From contig NZ_CCEJ010000001.1 of assembly GCF_000750955.1 (NCBI RefSeq), forward strand, positions 236,197 to 300,196: 64,000 nt of DNA. Direction: 5' to 3'. Both the position numbers and the translations under genes were made by a program. Positions 26,821 through 35,716 of the stretch are shown here, piece by piece (the first letter of the stretch is position 1; each line of letters opens with the position of its first letter). Below the pieces are notes generated by a model that saw only the letters and a program-made list of their open reading frames with translations, was not told where the DNA came from and ran no database searches. This DNA comes from Criblamydia sequanensis CRIB-18. GTDB lineage: Bacteria; Chlamydiota; Chlamydiia; Chlamydiales; Criblamydiaceae.

Positions 26821-27867
26821 ATGACTGTTGGAAGAAGTGCGGGAGACGCTATCATAGACGTGGTTACAGCTCCAATTACCTGGGCTGGACAAGTAAGAAG
26901 CAGCATTGGGGCAATAGATGGCCTAGGCAAGGTGATTACAAATAGCGCAAAAGCTGCAAAAATTATGGGTGCCGAGTCGGAAGTATTGGATAATGTGACT
27001 GGTCAGTTAAGCGCTTTTAACGGGGTTGTAGGTGCCGCAAATATTTTTGCTCGTGGCGCATTCTGGGTCTCCTTAATTGGGAAAAAAGATGCGGTAAGCT
27101 CTAAAAAAGTAGCTGCCGAGGTTTTCTTAACTGCTGCGAACGTAGCTGAGACTACACTTTGGCTTGGCAAAGTCGGGCTTGAACTTGGGTCAGCGGCCCC
27201 GATTATTGAACTTGTCAAAAACGTAGTGCTATTACCTGTTTCTTTCTGCAATATTTGGAATGCTTCCGATGAAATCAAAAAAATTGATCAAGTTTTAAGA
27301 ACGAAAGAAGAAAAAGTTGAGAAATGGAACCGATTAAAGGCTTCTACAGATAAAGGTCTCTATATTCAGGGAAAAATCGACGAACTTGCGGACCAGATTT
27401 TGGATATAAAGGCTGAGAAGCATGCGAAAAAAGCTGATGCCAAAGCCTCAGGCCATCCTACCGGCAACCTTAAGAAAGAATTTAAAGCTCGAATCACTCC
27501 TCTCCAAAATAAGCAAGATCGCTGGATTGAGATTCGAGATCAGAATAAAATAGATGCGTTTTTCGACTATAAGATTGAGGCGCATGGCGAGGTTGTAAAA
27601 GCGGCCGAGCATAATAAAGGCAAAGTCCAGACTAAAAACTGGCTTGTGATTGCCAATTCAGTGATGAAACTTGTCCTAGGCATTCTAGGTCTTGCGCTCC
27701 TAATTGCTTCCATCACAACTCCTTGGCTTCTTGCTCTTGTCGCAGCTGCGTGGGCTGCAACTCATGCGCTTGGATTTGCTAAGGAAATGTATGATCTTGC
27801 GCCAGCTAATAAACTTCGCGAGCTGGCTTCTTTGAAAACAAATATGATGGCTGCCAATCTAGCCTAA
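26821..27867 (+). CDS. Cap1/CT529-like putative inclusion membrane protein, copy 1
   Basis: 348 residues with no Sec signal. Residues 30-130 hold Ala-rich helices, including the segment ANVAETTLWLGK, then a charged helical middle (about 155-265) and a bilobed hydrophobic hairpin near 277-325 (NWLVIANSVMKLVLGILGLA, then ITTPWLLALVAAAWAATHAL), the mark of Inc proteins. It is a clear paralogue of the protein at 28826-29869, roughly half identical with identical blocks such as FWVSLIGKK and SSKKVA. GAAGG lies upstream. A strong terminator follows. Place between fmt and rplC equals Cap1 of Chlamydia, an Inc protein seen by CD8 T cells; direct homology is plausible but weak by eye. Confidence 0.7.
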   Translation: MTVGRSAGDAIIDVVTAPITWAGQVRSSIGAIDGLGKVITNSAKAAKIMGAESEVLDNVTGQLSAFNGVVGAANIFARGAFWVSLIGKKDAVSSKKVAAEVFLTAANVAETTLWLGKVGLELGSAAPIIELVKNVVLLPVSFCNIWNASDEIKKIDQVLRTKEEKVEKWNRLKASTDKGLYIQGKIDELADQILDIKAEKHAKKADAKASGHPTGNLKKEFKARITPLQNKQDRWIEIRDQNKIDAFFDYKIEAHGEVVKAAEHNKGKVQTKNWLVIANSVMKLVLGILGLALLIASITTPWLLALVAAAWAATHALGFAKEMYDLAPANKLRELASLKTNMMAANLA

Positions 27868-27876
27868 TTTATTTAT

Positions 27877-27930
27877 AAAGCCGCTATACAGCAAGTGATT
27901 CTTTCATGAAGCGTAAAGCGGCTTTTTTTT
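27877..27930 (+). terminator. Rho-independent terminator
   Basis: AAAGCCGCT (from 27877) pairs with AGCGGCTTT (to 27925), followed by a run of T to 27930. It ends the transcript of the first Cap1-like gene. Confidence 0.85.
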
Positions 27931-27956
27931 GCTCCTATTCGGTTCAATTGGTTTAG

Positions 27957-28490
27957 ATGAATAGTCGATCTAACGCATCTCTTTATCCGCATGAGTGGTT
28001 TGCAATATCTGTCTACCTCTCGATCTTTATCTTTATCGCTCTTATTTCTTGGTTAAATGGAGGTCTTGAATCCCTCGAGGTCCTTTCGAAAGAATCCGTT
28101 GAGCAATCACTTTCTGTTTACATAAGCGGGGCTGTCAAAAAACCGGGCTGTTATCGGCTAGGGCGAGGTTCCACTTTGGGAGAAGCGCTTTCTTTAGCCG
28201 AGCTTCAAGACAATGCCGATACCCGAAACCTGAATTTAGAGGGAAATCTTATTGATGAGCAAAGAATCAAGGTTAAGGGCGTCAAAAAAATACCCATAGA
28301 AGTTATTTATAAGTCCCGCGGGCTCAAAAAAGACATTGTTTGGGTTAAAGCCAAATCACGATTTGAAGAGTTAAAAAATGAAATTTACTTGGAAAATGGG
28401 GAAGTTATCCTTTTTCCGAAGCGTCGGAAAATTGTTAGAGAAAATGATCAAATTATTGTAGAAAAGAAGCCGGGGTTAAAGCCATCCTAA
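27957..28490 (+). CDS. Membrane-anchored SLBB/ComEA-N-like protein
   Basis: 177 residues. One N-terminal membrane helix (about 13-34, WFAISVYLSIFIFIALISWL) is followed by an SLBB-type beta-grasp segment, VYISGAVKKPGCYRLGRGSTL at about 57-77, of the kind found in ComEA N-termini and polysaccharide-export proteins. The C-terminal 80 residues are basic. No helix-hairpin-helix DNA-binding domain is present, so it is not a full ComEA. It lies between the two Cap1-like paralogues, after a terminator, so probably transcribed alone. Ligand unknown. Confidence 0.65.
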   Translation: MNSRSNASLYPHEWFAISVYLSIFIFIALISWLNGGLESLEVLSKESVEQSLSVYISGAVKKPGCYRLGRGSTLGEALSLAELQDNADTRNLNLEGNLIDEQRIKVKGVKKIPIEVIYKSRGLKKDIVWVKAKSRFEELKNEIYLENGEVILFPKRRKIVRENDQIIVEKKPGLKPS

Positions 28491-28825
28491 GACTTATGGC
28501 TTTTCTTAGACTTGTTATTAATTAAATTTTTTGCTAATCTTCTTTTCCGAATGTTTTTTTTACTTCGAGATTGACAAACGCCTCTTCTCAAGCAAAGTTC
28601 ACGATTTTATCCCCCCAAAAGCCGACATCATCCTTTTTCATTCGCTAAATTGATAGAAACCCTATCCTTCCTTTCGATTATTTGTTCTTAAGAAGAGGAT
28701 GGAAGAGGGGACTTAATTTTTGAGCTATGCTGCACAGGCTGCGAGGGTCTAGAACTTAGGAAGACACTTTTGGCAGTCGGATAATCTGTTTAACAATTTA
28801 ATTTTAGGATTAGAGGTTGATTGTC
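28491..28825. other. Intergenic region before the second Cap1-like gene
   Basis: About 335 bp with no ORF of note. The last 45 bp (TTTAACAATTTA and following) match the sequence just upstream of the first copy at 26780-26820, so the duplication included the leader. No clear terminator after the SLBB gene was seen. Confidence 0.6.
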
Positions 28826-29869
28826 ATGAATGTTGGAAAAGGCGCAAGTGAAGTTTTACTAGAAGTTGTTGCAGCTCCTTTTGAAATTGGAGCTGAGATC
28901 CGAGGAAAAATTGATATTATGGAAGGTGCGGCTAAAGTTCTGATTAATGGAGCGAGAGTTGCAGAATTTGCCGGAACAGAATCAGCCTCGCTTGGAAGTG
29001 TGACAGGACAGTTAAGCGTTTTCACAGGATTTCTCTCCGCCTGCAGTATTTTTGAGCGCGGAGGGTTTTGGGTTTCCCTTATTGGAAAAAAGGAACCTGT
29101 AAGCTCTAAAAAAGTCGCCGGTGAAGTATTTTTAACCGCTGCGAACGTGGCTGAAACGACTCTTTGGCTTAGTAAAAGAGGATTATTTGATCTAGGCCCG
29201 GCTGCCGGCCCTATAGAAATTGCTAAAAACATTATCCTTATCCCTGTTTCTTTATGCACTATATGGAGCGCTTCAGATGAGATCGTAAAAGCAGGAAAAA
29301 CAATAGAGGATAAGGAAGCTAAAGTTTCAAAGTGGGCTGATAGGAAAAGACTATCAATTTTGGAAAGAAAAGATTATGCGCAGACAAAAATCGATGCTCT
29401 TTCAGACGAAATAGTCAAAATAGCAAAAGAGAAAATAGATGCTGAGAGAACAGGACTTAGTCCGGAAGATGAGGAACAGTTTAAAAATCGATTTGCTCCT
29501 CTAATGAAAAAACATAACCGATGGGTTGAGATTCAAAGACGGGAGGATAAATTTGATAAACTCTGCGACTTTAAGATTGAAAACCATGGTAAAATATTAG
29601 ATGTAGCCAAGCATAATAAAGGGAAGATTCAGACCAAGAACTGGCTTATAATTGCAAATTCTGTAATGAAGCTCGCCTTAGGAATTCTTGGGCTTGTTAT
29701 TGTTCTGGCGTCAATAACTGCCGTATGGGTACTCGCTCTTGCAGCAGCTCTTTGGACAGCGACACATATTATTGGCCTTGCTAAAGAGTTGTTTGATCTT
29801 AGGCCGGTCAATAAACAACTGCAAATTCCGTCAGTGGAAACAAAAATGATGGCAGCGGATCTCTCTTAA
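28826..29869 (+). CDS. Cap1/CT529-like putative inclusion membrane protein, copy 2
   Basis: 347 residues, paralogue of the protein at 26821-27867 over its whole length. Shared blocks include VTGQLS, FWVSLIGKK, SSKKVA, FLTAANVAETTLWL, ASDEI and HNKGK-QTKNWL-IANSVMKL. The bilobed hydrophobic hairpin is at about 275-325. The middle charged helix has diverged most, with a different insertion (DAERTGLSPEDEEQ). The frame is open three codons earlier, but the ATG at 28826 aligns with the start of copy 1 and has AGAGG 9 nt upstream. No Sec signal. It is the last gene before the ribosomal operon, as CT529 is in Chlamydia. Confidence 0.7.
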   Translation: MNVGKGASEVLLEVVAAPFEIGAEIRGKIDIMEGAAKVLINGARVAEFAGTESASLGSVTGQLSVFTGFLSACSIFERGGFWVSLIGKKEPVSSKKVAGEVFLTAANVAETTLWLSKRGLFDLGPAAGPIEIAKNIILIPVSLCTIWSASDEIVKAGKTIEDKEAKVSKWADRKRLSILERKDYAQTKIDALSDEIVKIAKEKIDAERTGLSPEDEEQFKNRFAPLMKKHNRWVEIQRREDKFDKLCDFKIENHGKILDVAKHNKGKIQTKNWLIIANSVMKLALGILGLVIVLASITAVWVLALAAALWTATHIIGLAKELFDLRPVNKQLQIPSVETKMMAADLS

Positions 29870-29872
29870 ACT

Positions 29873-30038
29873 CCCTGATTTTGCGCCTAATCCACAGGCT
29901 CTTCGCAACAAGTCATATCGTTTTCAATGCCGGGACATTTTTGTCTTTCGGCAGTGCCGGGACATTGCCTTCAAGCAAATCTTAAAAATCTATTGACACC
30001 TTGCGGTGCTTGCTATGGATTAGGCAGCAAAATCAGGG
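29873..30038. repeat. Large imperfect palindrome (MITE-like or structured RNA element)
   Basis: The left arm at 29873-29894 and the right arm at 30016-30038 are inverted copies differing by one inserted base (22 of 23 positions). Between them lie 121 bp with a 12-bp direct repeat TGCCGGGACATT (29928-29939 and 29955-29966) and a small hairpin TGCCG/CGGCA. The element begins 3 bp after the stop of the second Cap1-like gene. No ORF inside. A non-autonomous mobile element remnant is the simplest reading. Confidence 0.65.
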
Positions 30039-30512
30039 GTTAAATTTAAAAGCCCTTTGACTCAAGGGCAAGGGCAGTTTAAAGAGTGCAAAGCGGCTTA
30101 TTTTGCCCTGAATTATATTTCCCTTAGGCAATTAGGGTCCCTATAAAATTAAAGTTCCCCGTAGAAACTTTTAGTCGCTTGATGAAAAAGCGAAATAATT
30201 ATGCGTATAACTTCGGAAAAATAGGGTTTTTCTCAAGGAATTTCTCTCGTAAAAGTTAGTCTTTAACTATTTTCCTTAATTTAGAGATTTCCACTTGTGA
30301 TAAATCAAGGGTTTTGCTAAGCTTTCCATTCAAATGCTTTCTGTATAGTTGCGTTTTTAGGCAACACTATTCCCTTCAGGGTCACTGAATTGAACACGTT
30401 TCGCGTGTAACCTTTCACGAGAATCCGAAGGTATAAAATCTGAAAGAACTACGATAAAAAACAAAAAAAGACCACTGAGACATCAGTGTGAGCTTGATTT
30501 AAGGAAAAGAGT
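30039..30512 (+). promoter_or_regulatory. Long leader region of the ribosomal protein operon
   Basis: 474 bp without an ORF. Hairpins seen: GCCCTT/AAGGGC (about 30051-30068), GTTGC/GCAAC (about 30350-30365), ACACG/CGTGT (about 30395-30410) and a perfect CACTGA/TCAGTG with loop GACA at 30473-30488, just before the rplC ribosome site (AAGGAAAAG). A TATAAA at about 30432 could be a -10. The series resembles an autoregulated S10-operon leader (L4-type control), which is inference. Confidence 0.45.
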
Positions 30513-31181
30513 ATGGCGCTCAAATTGATGGGTAGAAAGCGTGGCATGGTACAGCTGTTCGACGATGCAGGCAATGCCGTTCCATGCACAGCGATCGAAC
30601 TAAGTAAAAATGTTGTTACGCAAATTAAAACTGAGGAAACTGACGGTTATGTTGCTGTTCAGCTTGGGTTTGAAGAAGTAATAGCTAAAGACTCTAGAAC
30701 GAAAGAGAAAAGAACAAAAAAACCACAGCGCGGTCACTTTTTAAAAAGCGGCGTTCAGCCTGTGAAAAATCTTTCCGAATCAAGGCTTGAAAAAGTTGAA
30801 GATATTCAATTAGGTCAAGAATTTGGAGTAGAAGTCTTTAATGAGATTAAACACGTAGACGTTACCGGAATCTCAAAAGGAAAAGGATTTCAGGGGGTTA
30901 TGAAGTTGCATAACTATAGCGGCGGACCTGCTTCCCACGGTGCTTCTCAGTTTCATAGATCAAGAGGGTCTCAAGGTATGAGATCGACCCCCGGTCGTTG
31001 CTTGCCAGGTATCCCGCAAGCAAGCCATATGGGTGACCGTAAAGTAACAGTTCAAAATCTTCGGGTTGTCGAAGTTCTTCCGGAAGACAATGTGCTTCTG
31101 GTTGAAGGCGCGATTCCAGGTCCTGTAAATGGACTTGTTTATATCACCGCCGCAGAGAAAAAGAAATCAAAAGCGGCGTAA
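30513..31181 (+). CDS. rplC: 50S ribosomal protein L3
   Basis: 222 residues; binds near the 3' end of 23S rRNA early in assembly. The start MALKLMGRKRGMVQLFDDAG and the conserved loop GGPASHGASQFHRSRGS with GRCLPGIPQASHMG are diagnostic. It is the first gene of the cluster: rpsJ, which precedes rplC in most bacteria, is absent here, as in Chlamydia. AAGGAAAAG lies upstream of the ATG. Confidence 0.98.
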   Translation: MALKLMGRKRGMVQLFDDAGNAVPCTAIELSKNVVTQIKTEETDGYVAVQLGFEEVIAKDSRTKEKRTKKPQRGHFLKSGVQPVKNLSESRLEKVEDIQLGQEFGVEVFNEIKHVDVTGISKGKGFQGVMKLHNYSGGPASHGASQFHRSRGSQGMRSTPGRCLPGIPQASHMGDRKVTVQNLRVVEVLPEDNVLLVEGAIPGPVNGLVYITAAEKKKSKAA

Positions 31182-31210
31182 AGCCAAAAGTTAGGTTAGT
31201 GGAGTCATAA

Positions 31211-31903
31211 GTGGCAACCTTAGCAAAATACAATTTAAGTGGCGAAAAAATCGGTTCAGCAAAAGTGAGCGAATCACTTGCAACAGCCGAAGCCAACACA
31301 CAAATGATTAAAGATTATATTGTCGCCCTTCGTGAAAATCAGCGCCAATGGTCTGCAAATACAAAAGGACGCTCTGAAGTCGTTCATACAACTGCAAAGC
31401 CTTTCAAGCAAAAAGGAACAGGTCGCGCCCGTCAGGGAATGCTTGTTTCTCCTCAGTATAGAGGGGGAGGTATCGTTTTTGGTCCGAAGCCAAAATTTGA
31501 TCAGCATGTTCGAATCAACCAGAAAGAGCGAAAAAAAGCAATCCGATGCCTAATTGGTGAAAAAATTAGAGCTGGAAGATTCCACATTATTGAATCAACA
31601 TCATTGGATGAGCCTAAGACTAAAGCTGTGGCATCTCTTCTTAAGCAAGCCGGAGCCGAAGGTAAAAGAGCTCTTTTCCTAGGTGAAGGTGAGTATATGG
31701 AAGTGGAACACGAAGATGTTGTACACAAAGTGAGCGTAAAAAGTTCAAAACATAGCAATTTCATCAAGAGTTTGCGAAACATTCCTAAGGTTTCTTTTGC
31801 ATTAGCAAAGAATATCAGTGGGTATGATGTGATGATCGCGCATGATATTTATGTCACAGCGCCCGCTTTGCAAGAGTTAGAAGAATGGCTCTGTAACGAG
31901 TAA
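31211..31903 (+). CDS. rplD: 50S ribosomal protein L4
   Basis: 230 residues; binds 23S rRNA domain I and lines the exit tunnel with its extended loop (WSANTKGRSEVVHTTAKPFK then KGTGRARQG). GTG start with GGAG about 7 nt upstream. In many bacteria L4 also represses its own operon. The C-terminal part is the usual alpha/beta domain, ending LEEWLCNE. Confidence 0.98.
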   Translation: MATLAKYNLSGEKIGSAKVSESLATAEANTQMIKDYIVALRENQRQWSANTKGRSEVVHTTAKPFKQKGTGRARQGMLVSPQYRGGGIVFGPKPKFDQHVRINQKERKKAIRCLIGEKIRAGRFHIIESTSLDEPKTKAVASLLKQAGAEGKRALFLGEGEYMEVEHEDVVHKVSVKSSKHSNFIKSLRNIPKVSFALAKNISGYDVMIAHDIYVTAPALQELEEWLCNE

Positions 31904-31920
31904 CTGATAAGGGAATCACC

Positions 31921-32262
31921 ATGAAAGAAAATATTAAAAACCCTTACGCAATCATTAAGCATCTGCATGTGACTGAAAAGTCAAGAGTACTGCAGGAGCT
32001 GAAAAACGCATCTAGCAATCCGTCACTTAAAAAGTGCGAATCTCCAAAGTATGTGTTTGTTGTCGATAAGAACGCAAATAAAAGCGAGATTGCAGGGGCA
32101 GTAGAAGCGATTTATAAAGATAAGAATGTCAAAGTTGTGAAAGTGAATACAATCCATGTTAAAGGCAAAAAACGCCGTTTACGTGGAAAGCCTGGCATGA
32201 CGGCATCCATTAAAAAAGCAGTTGTCACCTTAGATATCGGCGACAACCTCGATCTCGTTTAA
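31921..32262 (+). CDS. rplW: 50S ribosomal protein L23
   Basis: 113 residues; sits at the tunnel exit and docks SRP and trigger factor. NPYAIIKHLHVTEKS and the closing KKAVVTLDIGDNLDL are typical. An insertion of about 15 residues (SSNPSLKKCESPK, about 27-40) between the first helix and the strand YVFVVDKNANK makes it somewhat longer than E. coli L23. Confidence 0.96.
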   Translation: MKENIKNPYAIIKHLHVTEKSRVLQELKNASSNPSLKKCESPKYVFVVDKNANKSEIAGAVEAIYKDKNVKVVKVNTIHVKGKKRRLRGKPGMTASIKKAVVTLDIGDNLDLV

Positions 32263-32283
32263 ATAAGGAAAGGTAATTGAGTC

Positions 32284-33129
32284 ATGTTGCGAAAATACCG
32301 TCCAATAACACCAGGAACAAGGCAGCTAGTGTTGCCCGTTCACGAAAAGTTGACGCGTGCTGAAGAAGGAAAGCGGGCAAAAGTAAAACCTCACAAGCCT
32401 CTTCTTAAGTCAAAAAAACGTACAAACGGACGAAACAACCACGGTCATATCACCTGCCGCCACAAGGGTGGAGGTCATAAGAGACGCTATCGTTTAGTTG
32501 ACTTTAAGCGCGATAAGGAAAATATTCCTGCAAAAGTTGCGTCTATTGAATACGATCCTAACCGATCTGCTTACATTGCGCTCATTAACTACGCTGATGG
32601 TGAAAAGCGATATATCTTAGCTCCAGAAGGACTAAAGCAGGGCGATCTTGTTCAGACAAGCAGTGAGCCTCCTTTTTCTGTTGGGGTTTGCATGAAGTTA
32701 AAAGACATGCCGCTTGGTTCTACCGTTCACGGGATTGAACTCTATCCTGGAAAAGGAGCCAAATTGGTGCGTTCAGCCGGGTTATCAGCTCAGTTGATGG
32801 CGAGAAGCAACGGTTATGCTGCTATCAGAATGCCTTCCGGAGAAGTTCGTCAAATCAATGAAGATTGTAGAGCATCTTTCGGACAAGTATCAAACTCTGA
32901 GCATAATTTGAGAGTTGAAGGAAAAGCCGGAAGATCAAGATGGAAAGGTATCCGTCCAACCGTCCGGGGTACTGTTATGAACCCAGTCGACCACCCTCAC
33001 GGTGGCGGTGAAGGAAAAAGCAAGGGTAACCACCCTCAGACGCCTTGGGCTCAATATACTAATGGCTTCAAAACGCGTTCACTTAAGAAGTCCAATAAAT
33101 TCATCATTAAAGATCGTAGGAAGAAGTAA
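32284..33129 (+). CDS. rplB: 50S ribosomal protein L2
   Basis: 281 residues, normal length; needed for subunit joining and peptidyl transfer. [19 protein letters not shown] and the C-terminal [12 protein letters not shown], with the conserved His near the peptidyl transferase centre, are intact. Gap to rpsS is 2 bp. Confidence 0.98.
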   Translation: MLRKYRPITPGTRQLVLPVHEKLTRAEEGKRAKVKPHKPLLKSKKRTNGRNNHGHITCRHKGGGHKRRYRLVDFKRDKENIPAKVASIEYDPNRSAYIALINYADGEKRYILAPEGLKQGDLVQTSSEPPFSVGVCMKLKDMPLGSTVHGIELYPGKGAKLVRSAGLSAQLMARSNGYAAIRMPSGEVRQINEDCRASFGQVSNSEHNLRVEGKAGRSRWKGIRPTVRGTVMNPVDHPHGGGEGKSKGNHPQTPWAQYTNGFKTRSLKKSNKFIIKDRRKK

Positions 33130-33131
33130 GA

Positions 33132-33395
33132 ATGGGCAGATCACTTAAGAAAGGTCCGTTCGTCGACCATCATTTACTTAAAAAAGTAAACGAGATGAAT
33201 GGAAAAAATGAAAAAAAACCGATTAAAACATGGTCAAGGCGTTCAATGATAATTCCTGACATGATCGGACACACCTTCGAAGTCCACAACGGTAAAAAAT
33301 TTATTACCGTGTTTGTCACAGACAATATGGTGGGTCATCGATTAGGCGAATTCTCTCCGACTCGCATGTTTAAGGGGCATCCCGTTAAGAAATAG
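33132..33395 (+). CDS. rpsS: 30S ribosomal protein S19
   Basis: 87 residues; binds 16S rRNA in the head with S13. [19 protein letters not shown] and [10 protein letters not shown] are diagnostic. It follows rplB by 2 bp. Confidence 0.98.
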   Translation: MGRSLKKGPFVDHHLLKKVNEMNGKNEKKPIKTWSRRSMIIPDMIGHTFEVHNGKKFITVFVTDNMVGHRLGEFSPTRMFKGHPVKK

Positions 33396-33404
33396 GTAAG
33401 AATA

Positions 33405-33740
33405 ATGGCTCTAGCTAAAGCAGTTTCAAAATATATCAGGATCAGCCCCCGTAAAGTTAGGGTTGTCGCAGGCATCATTAAAAATATGCCTGTGGATGCA
33501 GCAAGCTTTCAATTGAAAGCTTCTAACTTGAAAGGCGGACGTCTTTTGAAAAAGACATTGGACAGTGCAGTTGCCAATGCAGAAATCAATCATGACCTCA
33601 AACGTGAAGAATTGAAGGTTATAGAAGTTCGTGTGGATGAAGGTCCAAGGTTAAAGCGGGCGCGTTCTCGTAGTAAAGGCGGACGGCACCCCATCTTGAA
33701 ACGAACAAGCCACCTGACAGTAATTGTCGGTAAAGAATAG
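33405..33740 (+). CDS. rplV: 50S ribosomal protein L22
   Basis: 111 residues; lines the exit tunnel. [20 protein letters not shown] at the N-terminus and the long hairpin [20 protein letters not shown] (the macrolide-sensing loop) are intact. AGG lies upstream of the ATG. Confidence 0.97.
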   Translation: MALAKAVSKYIRISPRKVRVVAGIIKNMPVDAASFQLKASNLKGGRLLKKTLDSAVANAEINHDLKREELKVIEVRVDEGPRLKRARSRSKGGRHPILKRTSHLTVIVGKE

Positions 33741-33749
33741 GAGTTGGCA

Positions 33750-34397
33750 ATGGGACAAAAAGCAAATCCAATTGGTTTGCGCCTGATCAGAAATAAGAAT
33801 TGGCGCTCAAAGTGGTATGCCAACAAACAAGAATTTGGCTCACTGTTAATAGAAGATACTAAAATTCGCGACTATTTGAAGAATAAGCCGGCGTGTCAAG
33901 GCGCATCAATGATTTTGATTCGTCGTATGAGCGAAAAGATTGAAGTTACAATCGCAACCGCAAGACCCGGTCTCGTTATCGGTAAAAAAGGCGCAGAAAT
34001 TGATGTTCTTAAAGCCGAGCTGTCAAAAATGACTGGCAAGGAAGTATGGATCGAGGTTGAAGAAATCAAAAGACCTGATCTCGATGCAAGAATAGTAGCT
34101 GACGGAATCGCGAAGCAATTAGAAAGACGTATTCCTTTTAGAAGAGCTATGAAAAAAGCCATTCAGTCCACGATAGACGCGGGAGCGCTTGGAATTAAAG
34201 TTCAAGTTTCCGGTCGTTTAGGCGGTGCTGAAATCGCAAGAACCGAATGGTACAAAGAAGGTAGTATTCCTTTGCACACTCTTCGCGCGGATATCGATTT
34301 TGCTAAGGGACGTGCAGAAACAACATACGGAAGCATTGGCGTTAAAGTTTGGATTAACCGAGGCGATGATGACCGTGTTAAGAAGGAAGGTGCTTAA
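33750..34397 (+). CDS. rpsC: 30S ribosomal protein S3
   Basis: 215 residues, with a KH domain ([15 protein letters not shown]) and the C-terminal [14 protein letters not shown] segment that forms part of the mRNA entry. The frame is open from a TTG at 33744, but AGGAG lies 6 nt before the ATG at 33750 and the protein family begins [12 protein letters not shown], so 33750 is used. Confidence 0.97.
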   Translation: MGQKANPIGLRLIRNKNWRSKWYANKQEFGSLLIEDTKIRDYLKNKPACQGASMILIRRMSEKIEVTIATARPGLVIGKKGAEIDVLKAELSKMTGKEVWIEVEEIKRPDLDARIVADGIAKQLERRIPFRRAMKKAIQSTIDAGALGIKVQVSGRLGGAEIARTEWYKEGSIPLHTLRADIDFAKGRAETTYGSIGVKVWINRGDDDRVKKEGA

Positions 34398-34399
34398 TT

Positions 34400-34819
34400 A
34401 TGGTCTTAATGCCCAAAAAAACAAAGCATCGTAAATTGCACAAAGGCCAATATAGCGGTCTTAGCAAAGGCGGAAATTTTGTAGAGTTTGGTGATTTTGG
34501 CATCCAAGTGTTAGAGCGTGGTTGGATCACTAACCAGCAGATCGAAGCTTGTCGTGTGGCGATCAACCGATTCTTCCAACGTCGTGGTAAAGTTTGGATT
34601 CGTATATTTCCAGATAAACCTGTGACTAAGAAGCCGGCAGAAGTTCGTATGGGAAAAGGAAAAGGTAACATCGATCATTGGGTTGCTGTTGTCCGTCCCG
34701 GTAAAGTTCTTTTCGAAGTGGGTAACGTACCAAAAGAAGTCGCACAAGATGCTCTTAGAAGAGCGGCTGCGAAACTTGGTTTAAAGACACGCTTCGTTGA
34801 ACGTGTAGAAGTAGTTTAA
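34400..34819 (+). CDS. rplP: 50S ribosomal protein L16
   Basis: 139 residues; organises the A site. [15 protein letters not shown] and [18 protein letters not shown] are diagnostic. ATG at 34400, 2 bp after rpsC; a second ATG lies three codons downstream. Confidence 0.97.
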   Translation: MVLMPKKTKHRKLHKGQYSGLSKGGNFVEFGDFGIQVLERGWITNQQIEACRVAINRFFQRRGKVWIRIFPDKPVTKKPAEVRMGKGKGNIDHWVAVVRPGKVLFEVGNVPKEVAQDALRRAAAKLGLKTRFVERVEVV

Positions 34820-34828
34820 GGAGAAGTC

Positions 34829-35038
34829 ATGTTAAAAGCAAGTGAGCTGAAAGATAAGGCAAGTGAAGAGCTAGAAGCAATGCTTATAGACCTCCGAAAA
34901 GATTTATTCGCTTCGGTTAATGAGGCGAAGCAAACTAAACGCATTGATAAGCCTCATCTTGTCAAGCAAAAGCGCAAAGACATTGCACGAATTTTGACAG
35001 TCATGCGTGAAAAGAAAAGACAAGCAACAAAGCAATAG
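34829..35038 (+). CDS. rpmC: 50S ribosomal protein L29
   Basis: 69 residues, two antiparallel helices (KASELKDKASEELEAMLIDL; RKDIARILTVMREKK). It lies near the tunnel exit beside L23. AAGGAG precedes the ATG. Confidence 0.96.
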   Translation: MLKASELKDKASEELEAMLIDLRKDLFASVNEAKQTKRIDKPHLVKQKRKDIARILTVMREKKRQATKQ

Positions 35039-35051
35039 TTGAGGTTTAGAA

Positions 35052-35297
35052 ATGGAAGAAACCAGCAGAGCTAACAAAAGAAAAACTAAAAAAGGGATTG
35101 TCATTTCAAATAAAATGGTTAACACAGTTGTGGTAGCCGTTGACAGTGTGAAAAGACATCCCCGATATGAGAAAGTGGTTACTATAAGAAATAAATTTTA
35201 CGCGCATCATGAGGGTAAGCCTCTTCAAATTGGCGATGAAGTTATTATTCAGGAAACACGCCCTATATCGAAATTGAAACGCTGGCGCGTAGTTTAA
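35052..35297 (+). CDS. rpsQ: 30S ribosomal protein S17
   Basis: 81 residues, OB fold. [18 protein letters not shown] and [16 protein letters not shown] are typical of S17. It binds 16S rRNA in the body. The gene is 13 bp after rpmC. Confidence 0.97.
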   Translation: MEETSRANKRKTKKGIVISNKMVNTVVVAVDSVKRHPRYEKVVTIRNKFYAHHEGKPLQIGDEVIIQETRPISKLKRWRVV

Positions 35298-35347
35298 AGT
35301 CGGTTAGTGTACCGACGTTAATATAATAAGAGTGGAGTAAACGATTT

Positions 35348-35716
35348 ATGATTCAGCAGGAATCAGAGCTTGAAGTCGCTGACAATACCGGCGCAAAGCG
35401 TGTGAAATGCTTCAAAGTCTTAGGTGGATCGAAAAGACGCTATGCGCAAGTTGGCGATATAATCGTCTGTTCTGTGAAAGCGGCCGCACCGGATGGGAGC
35501 GTTAAAAAAGGCGATGTCGTTAAATGCGTAATCGTCAGAACGACCAAGTACATCAAACGTAAAGATGGATCCAAATTGCGTTTTGATACTAATAGTTGCG
35601 TGTTAATCGATGATAAGCTAAATCCTCGCGGAACCCGTATATTTGGGCCCGTAGCAAGAGAAGTTCGAGACAGAGGCTACCTTAAAATAGCATCGCTCGC
35701 ACCGGAGGTAATCTAA
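35348..35716 (+). CDS. rplN: 50S ribosomal protein L14
   Basis: 122 residues, normal length. [19 protein letters not shown] and [20 protein letters not shown] are diagnostic. A 50-bp gap precedes it; GAGTGGAG lies before the ATG. Its stop overlaps the rplX ATG by 1 nt (TAATG). Confidence 0.98.
   Translation: MIQQESELEVADNTGAKRVKCFKVLGGSKRRYAQVGDIIVCSVKAAAPDGSVKKGDVVKCVIVRTTKYIKRKDGSKLRFDTNSCVLIDDKLNPRGTRIFGPVAREVRDRGYLKIASLAPEVI

Noticed and set aside
29873-30038. Integron attC site
   Set aside because: Arms are palindromic with a bulge, but the conserved RYYYAAC/GTTRRRY ends are missing and no integrase or cassette is near.
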